Part shown: positions 28,602 to 36,965 of the stretch, in pieces
Numbering within the stretch: the first letter of the stretch is position 1
How the letters are laid out: each line of letters starts with the position of its first letter
NCBI RefSeq assembly: GCF_042675665.1
Contig: NZ_JBHTJI010000001.1
Span: 1,860,001-1,924,000, forward strand
Direction: 5' to 3'
From: Mariniflexile jejuense
GTDB taxonomy: Bacteria > Bacteroidota > Bacteroidia > Flavobacteriales > Flavobacteriaceae
Length of the DNA: 64,000 nt
Translations under genes and position numbers: made by a program
The notes under the pieces: model-generated
Database searches by the model: none
Told to the model about the DNA's origin: nothing
The model's input: the letters and a program-made list of their open reading frames with translations, nothing else

Positions 28602-30089
28602 ATGAAAAACATTATTAGCCTATACATCATCATCATAAGTATAAGTTTATTTTCCCAAAACCAAAAAAACATAAAATACGATGAAACTTGGGAATCTTTA
28701 TCAAAATACAATGAAACCGCAGAATGGTTTAAAGATGCTAAATTTGGCATTTATGCCCATTGGGGTGTATTATCTGTACCAGCTTATGCTAACGATTGGT
28801 ACCCAAGAAACATGCATATAGAAGGCACTGATGAATACAAACACCATGTTGAAACATATGGTGAACCATCAAAATTTGGTTATCATGATTTTGTTCCTAT
28901 GTTTAAGGCTGAAAAATTTAATGCTAATACATGGGCAACTCTTTTTGAAAAATCGGGCGCTAAATTTGCAGGTATTGTAGCAGAACACCACGATGGTTGG
29001 TCAAACTGGGGAAGTAAAATAAACCCTTGGAATTCGGTTGACATGGGACCACATCGTGATATTTTGGGCGAACTTAGCAAAGCAATAAAAAAGAAACACA
29101 TGAAATTTGTTGCATCGTTTCACATCGCCAGAAACCTTCAAATATTTAAAGAAGAACCACAAAAATGGTTGAATGATACGTCGTATTTTCCATATAACCC
29201 AAAAATGCCAACCGCATCTGAAGATTCGCTATTAGCAAAAATGTATGGCAACATTTCTAAAGAAAAATTTAGTAAAGATTGGTTTGGACAACTTAAAGAA
29301 GTGATTGATAATTACAGTCCAGATTTAATTTATTTCGACAGTCAAACCCAAAAAATACCAGAATTTTACAGAAAAAAGTTCGCTGCTTATTATTTTAATG
29401 ATGCCGTTTCAAAAAACAAACAAGTGGTTTTTACACATAAAGAAGGTGAATTCCCTAAATCGGTAAGTCTTGAAGATTTTGAAAAAGGTAGAATGAATAA
29501 AATAACCAAAGAGTATTGGTTAACTGATGAAACCGTTTCGGTTGGTAGTTGGAGTTACACCAATACGTTAGGCTTAAAATCATCTAAAGAAATTATTCAT
29601 GTATTAATTGATGTTGTTAGCAAAAACGGTGCTTTAATGCTAAATGTATCACCAATGGCAAATGGTATTATTCCTCAAAATCAACAAAATATTCTATTAG
29701 AAATTGGCAAATGGCTAAAAACCAATGGTGAAGCTATTTACGGTTCTCGACCATGGTTTGTTTTTGGTGAAGGCCCAACAAAACAAGAAAAATCAGGAAT
29801 GTTTCTTGATAAAATTATTTACACACCTCAAGATATCCGTTTTACAACAAAAGAAAATACTATTTATGCAATTATTTTAGGGTGGTCTGGAAATAATACA
29901 TCTATCACTTTAAAATCTTTTACATCTAAGGTTTTAGGTGACAAAATTCCTGAAATAAAAAAAATCTCTATATTAGGTTTCGAAGGTAAAATTCCATTTA
30001 TATTAGATGAAGCAGGATTACATTTTAAAACACCAAATCAAAAAATTAACGATACTGCTTTTGTAATTAAAATTGAAACCAAAAAATAA
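28602..30089 (+). CDS. GH29 alpha-L-fucosidase, exported
   Basis: 495-residue GH29-type fucosidase. An N-terminal signal peptide (MKNIISLYIIIISISLFSQ) precedes the barrel. Family motifs are WFKDAKFGIYAHWGVLSVPAY, KFAGIVAEHHDGWSNW and PHRDILGEL. The nucleophile is Asp246 in LIYFDSQT, and KNGALMLNVSPMANG follows. A C-terminal beta-sandwich ends the protein. Fucose caps the side chains of xyloglucan (F units) and also decorates some pectins, so the gene fits either neighbour. Position after GH5 in the same direction favours xyloglucan. The 87-nt gap before it holds a 7-of-8 match to a -7 element (TTAGTTTG, about 28530), so it may have its own promoter. Confidence 0.9.
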   Translation: MKNIISLYIIIISISLFSQNQKNIKYDETWESLSKYNETAEWFKDAKFGIYAHWGVLSVPAYANDWYPRNMHIEGTDEYKHHVETYGEPSKFGYHDFVPMFKAEKFNANTWATLFEKSGAKFAGIVAEHHDGWSNWGSKINPWNSVDMGPHRDILGELSKAIKKKHMKFVASFHIARNLQIFKEEPQKWLNDTSYFPYNPKMPTASEDSLLAKMYGNISKEKFSKDWFGQLKEVIDNYSPDLIYFDSQTQKIPEFYRKKFAAYYFNDAVSKNKQVVFTHKEGEFPKSVSLEDFEKGRMNKITKEYWLTDETVSVGSWSYTNTLGLKSSKEIIHVLIDVVSKNGALMLNVSPMANGIIPQNQQNILLEIGKWLKTNGEAIYGSRPWFVFGEGPTKQEKSGMFLDKIIYTPQDIRFTTKENTIYAIILGWSGNNTSITLKSFTSKVLGDKIPEIKKISILGFEGKIPFILDEAGLHFKTPNQKINDTAFVIKIETKK

Positions 30090-30099
30090 TTTTAGCCAA

Positions 30100-32052
30100 A
30101 TGAAATCATACATCAAAATTCTTTTATTAGTCTTTAGTATTTATGCTAATGCCAATATTAAAATGCCTTTAATATTTAATGACAACATGGTTTTACAACG
30201 CAATAAACCAATTCCTGTTTGGGGTTGGGCTGAAGCTAATGAAAAAATTGAGATTCATTTTAACAACCAAATTGTAAAAACAAAAGCCAATAAAAACGGA
30301 AAATGGCTTATTAATTTGAAATCTGAATTAGCTGGCGGTCCATACAAAATGGTTATTAAAGGCAAAAATACCATTACTATAAATAATGTTTTAGTAGGTG
30401 AAGTTTGGGTTTGCAGTGGACAATCGAACATGGAGTTTACTGTAGACAAAATAATGAATTCTAAACAAGAAATAAACGATTCTAATTTTCCTTTAATTCG
30501 TCAGTTTTTGGTTGAAAAGGATATGAGTTCGACCCCAAATCAAGAAGTAAAATCAGGAAAATGGGATATTTGTAATAAAAACACCGTTGAAAATTTTACA
30601 GCAGTTGGTTACTTTTTTGCCAAAAAATTATATGCTGAATTAAAAATTCCAATAGGATTAATTCACACATCGTGGGGTGGTACTTGTGTTGAAACTTGGA
30701 TTAGTAGAAATGCTTTTGAAAACAGTAATGAATTTAAAAACATGATTGCTGAAATGCCAAATGTTGATATTGATTCTCTTGTAAAAAATCAAACAAAATT
30801 AATTTCTGATAAGGTTGAAAAAATTCAAGGCTCTAAAATTACCACGCTTAATGAAGCTTCATTAAAAAACCTGAATTACAACGATTCAACTTGGCCAGAA
30901 ATGAATGCTCCTGATCTTTGGGAAAACCAACAATTGGTAAATTTAGATGGAACAGTATGGATGCGGAAATCAATTCAAATTTCTAAAGAAGACACCAATA
31001 AAGAAGCGCTTTTAGAATTAGCAAAAATTGACGATCAAGATTCAACTTACGTAAATGGCTCCTTCATTGGAACAACAAGAAGATACGATGAAAATAGAGT
31101 TTACAATATTCCTAAAAACATTTTAAAAGAAGGTAAAAATGTAATTGCCATACGTATTTTTGATTATGCAGGTGGTGGCGGTATTTATGGTAATGCACAA
31201 GACTTAAAATTAACAACACAAACCAATATCATTCCTTTATCTGGAAAATGGAAGTTTAATGTTATTGAGGTAAAAAGTGCTGTTTCGCCAAACAACTATC
31301 CTTCATTACTATTTAATGCTATGATTAACCCTTTAATCCCCTATGGCATTGAAGGTGTTTTGTGGTATCAAGGAGAATCTAACACCTCAAGAGCAACTCA
31401 ATATAAAAAAGCATTTCCTTTATTAATTAATGATTGGAGAACTAAATGGAATCAAGGCGATTTTCCGTTTTATTTCGTTCAACTATCAAGCTATAATGAA
31501 AACAACGGCGATAGTAATAACGGCAGTAAATGGGCAGAACTAAGGGAAGCACAAACCTACACATTACAAACCGTTTTAAACACAGGCATGTGTGTTACTA
31601 CTGATATTGGCGACGCTAAAGATATTCACCCAACAAACAAGCAAGATGTTGGTTTAAGGCTTGCTGCAATCGCTTTAAATAATGTTTATAAAAAAGACAT
31701 TGTTTTTAGCGGACCAACTTTTAAATCAAAGGAAATTAACGGAAATAAAATAATATTAACTTTTGATAATTTAGGAAGTGGCCTAACAACACCCAACAAA
31801 TATGGATACCTTAAAGGTTTTGAAATTGCTGATGAAGACAACGTTTTTCATTTTGCAAAAGCCTACATAAATAACAACAAAGTAGTTGTATATCATGACA
31901 GTGTTAGCAATCCTATTGAAGTTAGATACGGATGGGCAGATGATGCTGGTGATTGTAATCTTTACAATAAAGAACATTTTCCTGCATCACCTTTTAGAAC
32001 CGATAATTGCGAACTAACAACAAAAAACATTAAATACGCTATTATCAATTAA
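30100..32052 (+). CDS. SGNH acetylesterase, sialate-O-acetylesterase/CE20-like
   Basis: Exported carbohydrate O-acetylesterase of 650 residues from ATG 30100; an in-frame TTG at 30073 lies inside the previous gene and would place nine residues before a good signal peptide (MKSYIKILLLVFSIYANA). SASA-type motifs are GEVWVCSGQSNMEF (nucleophile Ser109), GVLWYQGESN and TTDIGDAKDIHP (Asp/His). A beta-sandwich insert (about 255-385, including NYNDSTWPEMNAPDLW) splits the catalytic domain, as in CE20 xyloglucan acetylesterases. Removal of acetyl groups from xyloglucan galactosyl units is therefore a good inference; deacetylation of pectin is possible. Its stop is only 3 nt from the convergent gene on the minus strand. 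Confidence 0.86.
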   Translation: MKSYIKILLLVFSIYANANIKMPLIFNDNMVLQRNKPIPVWGWAEANEKIEIHFNNQIVKTKANKNGKWLINLKSELAGGPYKMVIKGKNTITINNVLVGEVWVCSGQSNMEFTVDKIMNSKQEINDSNFPLIRQFLVEKDMSSTPNQEVKSGKWDICNKNTVENFTAVGYFFAKKLYAELKIPIGLIHTSWGGTCVETWISRNAFENSNEFKNMIAEMPNVDIDSLVKNQTKLISDKVEKIQGSKITTLNEASLKNLNYNDSTWPEMNAPDLWENQQLVNLDGTVWMRKSIQISKEDTNKEALLELAKIDDQDSTYVNGSFIGTTRRYDENRVYNIPKNILKEGKNVIAIRIFDYAGGGGIYGNAQDLKLTTQTNIIPLSGKWKFNVIEVKSAVSPNNYPSLLFNAMINPLIPYGIEGVLWYQGESNTSRATQYKKAFPLLINDWRTKWNQGDFPFYFVQLSSYNENNGDSNNGSKWAELREAQTYTLQTVLNTGMCVTTDIGDAKDIHPTNKQDVGLRLAAIALNNVYKKDIVFSGPTFKSKEINGNKIILTFDNLGSGLTTPNKYGYLKGFEIADEDNVFHFAKAYINNNKVVVYHDSVSNPIEVRYGWADDAGDCNLYNKEHFPASPFRTDNCELTTKNIKYAIIN

Positions 32053-32055
32053 TTA

Positions 32056-33405
32056 CTATTTAACAGCACTTGGTACGCCTTGTTTTTCGCCAATAACAAC
32101 TTCATTAAAAGTTACGTTTTCAGTATTACTAAGCGTCATACCATTTTTGGCAGACTTTACAATAAAGCCATCAAAATTTACATGCTCTATTTTGAAATTT
32201 GGATAGCCTTCAACTACAATTGCTGTGTTTGAAACTGTTTCAAAACTGATATTTTTTAATAAAATATTTGATATTTTTGAAGGATACAAACCACTTCCTT
32301 CACCATGATAATTGGACGTCATGTAAACTGCATCTTCCACATCACCAAACATGATGTTTTCTATATAAATATCTTTTATAAAACCACCTCTATCGGTATT
32401 GGTTTTTAGGTAAATACCTCGTTTTAAATAGCCACTAGCTTCACAATTTTCAGCAAAAACGTTTTGAACTCCGGCAGACATTTCACTTCCTATTACTAAG
32501 GCATGCAACCCTTTAAATTTATTATTTCTAATCACAATATTTTTTGAAGGCATATTGGAATTTCTACCATCATCATCGCGTCCTGCTTTTATAGCAATAT
32601 TATCATCAGCATTATTAAAATCTACATTTTCAATCAACACATCACTAGAATGTTCTATATCAATGCCATCATTATTTTTGTTGTGTGCATCGTATTTTAT
32701 TCCTCTTAAAGTAATGCTTTTACTTTTTAGGATATGAACGCACCAAAACGGTGAATCTTCAATTTTTACATCTTCAATAAGAATGTTTTTTGAATTTACA
32801 AATTGAATAAGTTGCGGCCTTAAATAATAACCTTCACCAAAAACGCGATCTTTTACTGCTGTTTTGTTATGGTTCATATCTCTACTTAAAAGCTTTCCTT
32901 TTTCTTCCAAAGGTTTCCAAGTATTCCATAATCCATGGCCTTCACCATCAATTGTTCCTTTTCCTGAAATAGCTACATCGGTTACATTTTCACCATAAAT
33001 CATTGGGCTATAATTGTACAACATGGTACCTTCCCAACTGGTTAAAACCAAAGGGTAATCTTCGGGCTTTTGTCCAAAAACAATTTTAGCACCTTCTTCT
33101 AAATGCAGATTTACATGACTTACAAAATGAATTGGTCCATTAACTATATATATTCCTTTTGGAACACGTATTGTGCCACCGTTTTTCTTTAAACACGCTT
33201 TCATAGCTTTATCAAAAGCAGGTTTACTGTTTTTTATACCATCGCCTTTTGCTCCAAATTTTTCAATGGAAACTGTATAACTTGATATATTAGGTAAACT
33301 GATACTGTTTAAAATATTTGAAATTGTAGTCACTTTATCCAAAATTTGTTGCGCATTTATTGTGTAAACAAATAATATACCTACTATTAAAAATAGTTTT
33401 TTCAT
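32056..33405 (-). CDS. GH28 polygalacturonase, exported
   Basis: 449-residue pectin hydrolase. A signal peptide (MKKLFLIVGILFVYTINAQ) leads into IEKFGAKGDGIKNSKPAFDKA, the usual beta-helix opening. Active-site motifs are KNNDGIDIEH (N-x-D), NADDNIAIKAG (paired Asp), GLHALVIGSE (His motif) and RGIYLKT (Arg/Lys subsite). These are those of exo-type or short-oligosaccharide GH28 enzymes. It is the last gene of the long minus-strand pectin cluster, 7 nt after the CE12 esterase gene. Probably periplasmic, finishing pectic oligosaccharides. No terminator is seen, as the convergent CE20 gene ends 3 nt away. Confidence 0.92.
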   Translation of the reverse strand: MKKLFLIVGILFVYTINAQQILDKVTTISNILNSISLPNISSYTVSIEKFGAKGDGIKNSKPAFDKAMKACLKKNGGTIRVPKGIYIVNGPIHFVSHVNLHLEEGAKIVFGQKPEDYPLVLTSWEGTMLYNYSPMIYGENVTDVAISGKGTIDGEGHGLWNTWKPLEEKGKLLSRDMNHNKTAVKDRVFGEGYYLRPQLIQFVNSKNILIEDVKIEDSPFWCVHILKSKSITLRGIKYDAHNKNNDGIDIEHSSDVLIENVDFNNADDNIAIKAGRDDDGRNSNMPSKNIVIRNNKFKGLHALVIGSEMSAGVQNVFAENCEASGYLKRGIYLKTNTDRGGFIKDIYIENIMFGDVEDAVYMTSNYHGEGSGLYPSKISNILLKNISFETVSNTAIVVEGYPNFKIEHVNFDGFIVKSAKNGMTLSNTENVTFNEVVIGEKQGVPSAVK

Positions 33406-33412
33406 TTAATTA

Positions 33413-34156
33413 TTATTTTATAAAACCTGAAAGACTAGACACTTTCTTTTTTAATTCGGTAACAGCCAATTTTGCAACTTCATTAGCACCTAAATTAGAC
33501 AAATGTGTATCATCTGCTTTTGCTTCTTTATAATACGGATGTTCACCTGCTTCAAAATGAAGATGTAGCTTTTTTGAACCTTCAACGCCATACGATTCTT
33601 CTAAATGTTCGGTAAAATATTGAAGGTCTATAAATGGCACATTAAACTCTAAAGCCACTAATCTGGTTTCTACAGGATATTCGCCATGGGTATCAATAAG
33701 CGTTCCTTGTTCATTAAAATTTCGTCTAACAATGGATGAAAACAAAACTGGTGTTGCGCCTTTAGCTCTAGTTTCTTCAACAAATTTTATTAAGTTATGA
33801 CGATAGGTTACATGCGGATTGGTGTAACGATCTGGCGATTTAAATTTTTGGTCGTTATGCCCAAACTGAATAAAAACGAAATCGCCTTTTTTTAAGGTTT
33901 TTAGTATAGAATCCCATCTGCCTTCATCAATAAAACTTCGACTGCTTCTACCGTTTTGTGCTCTATTATCAATAACTGCATTTTTTGTAAAATAATCTGG
34001 CAACACTTGTCCCCAGCCATGTTCTGGGTTTGTTTCTGGGTCTTTTTTATTAGCCATTGTAGAATCGCCAATCATGTAAATAGTGGTTTTTTGCGCCATA
34101 CAACTAGTGGCAATTAGCATGATTAAGATTAAGTTGATTTTAATATAATTTTTCAT
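33413..34156 (-). CDS. CE12-type rhamnogalacturonan/pectin acetylesterase
   Basis: SGNH-fold esterase of 247 residues from the ATG at 34156; an in-frame upstream ATG at 34180 would overlap the previous gene and is less likely. The signal sequence ends ATSCMAQ, so it is either a lipoprotein or cleaved after Ala-Gln. Blocks are YMIGDSTMA (Ser nucleophile), RAQNGRSSRSF, FIQFGHNDQK and DDTHLSNLGA (Asp/His), which match CE12 rhamnogalacturonan acetylesterases (RhgT/YesT types). It would remove O-acetyl groups that block pectinases. It lies 5 nt after the PL10-CE8 gene and 7 nt before the GH28 gene in transcription order. Confidence 0.92.
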   Translation of the reverse strand: MKNYIKINLILIMLIATSCMAQKTTIYMIGDSTMANKKDPETNPEHGWGQVLPDYFTKNAVIDNRAQNGRSSRSFIDEGRWDSILKTLKKGDFVFIQFGHNDQKFKSPDRYTNPHVTYRHNLIKFVEETRAKGATPVLFSSIVRRNFNEQGTLIDTHGEYPVETRLVALEFNVPFIDLQYFTEHLEESYGVEGSKKLHLHFEAGEHPYYKEAKADDTHLSNLGANEVAKLAVTELKKKVSSLSGFIK

Positions 34157-34161
34157 TTTAA

Positions 34162-36165
34162 TTATAAATTTTGATACCAATTTGTGTTTGATTTAAGAAT
34201 GTTTTCTAAAGTATATTTTTTAGCATCTCGTTTTGTTAATTGATGTGACCAAGCCACTCTACTTTCAGGTTTATAACCTTCACCCGTACAATTATATTCG
34301 GCATAAAACGATAATTTTTCAGCTTCTTTATTAGACCAATTATTCCAACCTTCTGGCTTTATATGTTTGCCTAAATTACAATTTATGTACACCGTTTTTG
34401 CATAGGTTCGCCATGGTCTACCTAAATAAACATCGGTTACGTTTTCATTAGCAGTTAGGTTACAATTTTTAAATACATACCCAAATTCTTGACCTTTTGG
34501 TGTTGATGCAGCTGTAACATACGCGTTAGATTTACTGTTTATTACACAACCATCAAACAGTACGGTAGCTTCACCAAAAATAAAATCGACAGTGCCTTCT
34601 ATATAACAATTTTTAAAATACTGTTTAAAACCTTCGCCTGCAGTATAAAGTGTATCTTGATTACCATAAAGTGCACAGTTTTCAAAATAGCATCTGTTAG
34701 CATTTACCGAAAGTGCAACAGCTTGCCCTACTGGACCAGAGGTGTTTTTAATTGTTATGTTTTTCGCAATAAAATCATCACCTTCAACCAAAAGGGTTGA
34801 TGTGTGAAATGTACTGTTTCTTCCTAAATCTAGTTTACTAAAATAATCATCAAACGTAATGATAGTGTTTTCTTTACTTTCTCCAATAAAAGTTACATGG
34901 GTATTCCATGAATATACATGCACTTTTTCGTTATAAACCCCATTTTTTATGTTGATAATGACGCGTTGGTAAGGAAATGCTTTTGCGGCATATATAGCCT
35001 CTTGTATGGTGGCAAAATCGCCACTACCATCTTTGGCAACTACCATGTTGTACTCTTCTTTTGGCGATTTTTTTTCTTTAACAGTCACGTCATATTTGGC
35101 TTTCCATATTGGATAGCGTTCTAAAACTTTGCTAGGATTTTCGGTATACCAACCGTAGCCGTTTCTACGCTCGTAGCCAATTTCATTTAAAGCATATTTT
35201 TTTATACCATCGCGGTCACTAAAAAATGGTTTATTGTTTTCCAATTCCATAAAACGTGCCCAAAGGGGATTAGCATTTTCATCCTTTACAATTATTTTGT
35301 TTCTTTTTTTAGTTTGTTCATCTAATTCCCAAACCTGTTTTATACCTGTTAGTTTAACTTTTTCAAACCAAATTACAGCACTTTTTATAGCTGTTTTAAT
35401 AGCTTCAGAAGGGTTTTCTATATCCATTAGCAGCAAAACAATTCCAGCAGATTCACTTCCGCTTAATGATGGTAACTCGTAAGCTCTAGCTTTGGCGGGC
35501 TCTAAAGTAACTTCATCATGTTGTGCACACCAAACGGTTAACACGCCATTTTGTTTGTATTGTGTTTTTAAAATGCAATCGATACCTTTTGAGAATGAAA
35601 TTTCTATTTTTTTTATAGTTTCATTTGATGGTTTTACAGCATATTTACCAGTGTTATCTTTTAAATCTTTTAAAAGATTTAAAATGTTAACCATAGAATC
35701 ATCATTATATGTTATGTGTGTGTAATAGCCTTTTTTTAACGGGTAAAATTGAGGCCATCCACCTGAATTGTATTGTGCTTCTAAAATATAATTTAAGCCT
35801 AAAAGAAATGCTTCTTTATATTTTTCATCGGATGTAGCTTGATACATTTTTGATAGAAAAAGCATTTCTTGGGTAGTAGCACCATTATCGGTAGTTACAT
35901 CTTCCGTACTCGCTTTTAATTTTTCTAGTTGTAGTTTTTCTTGAGCAGTTAGTGGTTTCTGCATTTGGATATTCTTTGGCCAACCACCAATATTTCGTTG
36001 ATACAGCAATACGTTTTCGGCAATAGCTTTTGCTTCTTGTGTTGCAAACCAAGAACCTTCTTGTTTAATAATGATGTTGCGCCAAGACACATCATGCACT
36101 TGAGCTTGTATTGTAAAAAATGCTGTACTTAAAAAAGCAATAATTAACTGTTTAAAAAATTTCAT
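34162..36165 (-). CDS. Bifunctional PL10 pectate lyase - CE8 pectin methylesterase
   Basis: Two-enzyme fusion of 667 residues from ATG 36165; an in-frame start 47 codons upstream would overlap the cupin gene and place the signal peptide (MKFFKQLIIAFLSTAFFTIQAQ) internally. The N-terminal PL10 (about 25-350) has NIGGWPKN, NSGGWPQFYP, TYNDDSMVNIL and the catalytic-Arg region EPAKARAYELPSLSGSES. The C-terminal CE8 (about 370-655) has GDFATIQEAI, GQAVALSV, GNQDTLY, VDFIFGEA and YLGRPWRTYAK, so all four methylesterase motifs are intact. The methylesterase would demethylate homogalacturonan for the linked lyase, which needs unesterified substrate. Both halves look active. Confidence 0.94.
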   Translation of the reverse strand: MKFFKQLIIAFLSTAFFTIQAQVHDVSWRNIIIKQEGSWFATQEAKAIAENVLLYQRNIGGWPKNIQMQKPLTAQEKLQLEKLKASTEDVTTDNGATTQEMLFLSKMYQATSDEKYKEAFLLGLNYILEAQYNSGGWPQFYPLKKGYYTHITYNDDSMVNILNLLKDLKDNTGKYAVKPSNETIKKIEISFSKGIDCILKTQYKQNGVLTVWCAQHDEVTLEPAKARAYELPSLSGSESAGIVLLLMDIENPSEAIKTAIKSAVIWFEKVKLTGIKQVWELDEQTKKRNKIIVKDENANPLWARFMELENNKPFFSDRDGIKKYALNEIGYERRNGYGWYTENPSKVLERYPIWKAKYDVTVKEKKSPKEEYNMVVAKDGSGDFATIQEAIYAAKAFPYQRVIINIKNGVYNEKVHVYSWNTHVTFIGESKENTIITFDDYFSKLDLGRNSTFHTSTLLVEGDDFIAKNITIKNTSGPVGQAVALSVNANRCYFENCALYGNQDTLYTAGEGFKQYFKNCYIEGTVDFIFGEATVLFDGCVINSKSNAYVTAASTPKGQEFGYVFKNCNLTANENVTDVYLGRPWRTYAKTVYINCNLGKHIKPEGWNNWSNKEAEKLSFYAEYNCTGEGYKPESRVAWSHQLTKRDAKKYTLENILKSNTNWYQNL

Positions 36166-36184
36166 TTTAATAATTGATTGAATA

Positions 36185-36955
36185 TTAATTCCATTTAAAT
36201 GCAAAATATTTACAAGTTTCGTTTGATGCATTTGCGATACCATGTAATAATTGAGAGTTAGCCAAAAACAAATCGCCTGTAGTTCCTTTATAAAGCTTAC
36301 CATCAATAGTCATTTCTGCATTGCCAGATATTAGCAAAATAATTTCAGTTTCAATATGTGTATGTGGGTTATGACTTGGTCCTTTTTTATCTAACTGTGT
36401 AATGTGCATTTCAAAACGTTCGCACATAGCAGTTGGTCTATCAAAATATGCTATTCCACCTCCTTTTGAACTTGGTTTAAACTCTAAATTATCTAAATTG
36501 TAAACCATTGTTCCTCCATGCCTCTGGCCTCTTTCAATATTTATCGGTTTTTTGGATTTGTAACTCATTACATAATATGTTAAGTTGCCATCGCCAACAT
36601 TTTCAATAGCATGTACTTGCTTTGGCATAAACAACACTACACTTCCTGGTCCAATAATTTCACTTTTACCTTCGTTGGTTACTTTCATCAACCCTTCTTT
36701 AACAATAATGAGTTCTTCTATATCATCATTAGCATTTGGTTCGTTGGGTTTGGCGTCTTTATACTGTGTGGTAGCGTGTATTTCTAAATATTCAAAATGA
36801 GGAGAAACTCCTTCAAAAATAAATCTAGATTCTCTATCGTTGGTTTTATTTACTTGTAAATCATTCCAAACATACACACCATTTTTTACAGGTTGTAATT
36901 GTGCATTAACTAACACAACAGAAAATAATAAAATGCTCGATATTAAATTTTTCAT
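36185..36955 (-). CDS. Exported bicupin protein (KdgF-like role possible)
   Basis: 256 residues with a signal peptide (MKNLISSILLFSVVLVNA) and two cupin barrels. The first is about 75-130 (EELIIVKEGLMKV and VLFMPKQVHAIENVG); the second about 180-250 (HNPHTHIETEIILLISGNAEM and FLANSQLLHGI), with the HxH...E...H metal pattern clear in the second. KdgF-type cupins open unsaturated uronates released by lyases and oligouronide hydrolases; a periplasmic bicupin inside a lyase operon could do the same. This role is inference from fold and context. It lies 19 nt before the PL10-CE8 gene and 10 nt after the glycosidase gene. Confidence 0.75.
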   Translation of the reverse strand: MKNLISSILLFSVVLVNAQLQPVKNGVYVWNDLQVNKTNDRESRFIFEGVSPHFEYLEIHATTQYKDAKPNEPNANDDIEELIIVKEGLMKVTNEGKSEIIGPGSVVLFMPKQVHAIENVGDGNLTYYVMSYKSKKPINIERGQRHGGTMVYNLDNLEFKPSSKGGGIAYFDRPTAMCERFEMHITQLDKKGPSHNPHTHIETEIILLISGNAEMTIDGKLYKGTTGDLFLANSQLLHGIANASNETCKYFAFKWN

Positions 36956-36965
36956 AATCTATATT

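Noticed and set aside
30073..30099. TTG start for the CE20-like gene
   Set aside because: It lies inside the GH29 gene; ATG 30100 starts a clean signal peptide.
35570..35585. A further partial match to the AATCGATT palindrome
   Set aside because: It lies within the PL10-CE8 coding sequence and matches only part of the motif.
36166..36306. 47-residue N-terminal extension of the PL10-CE8 protein
   Set aside because: It overlaps the cupin gene and would bury the signal peptide.
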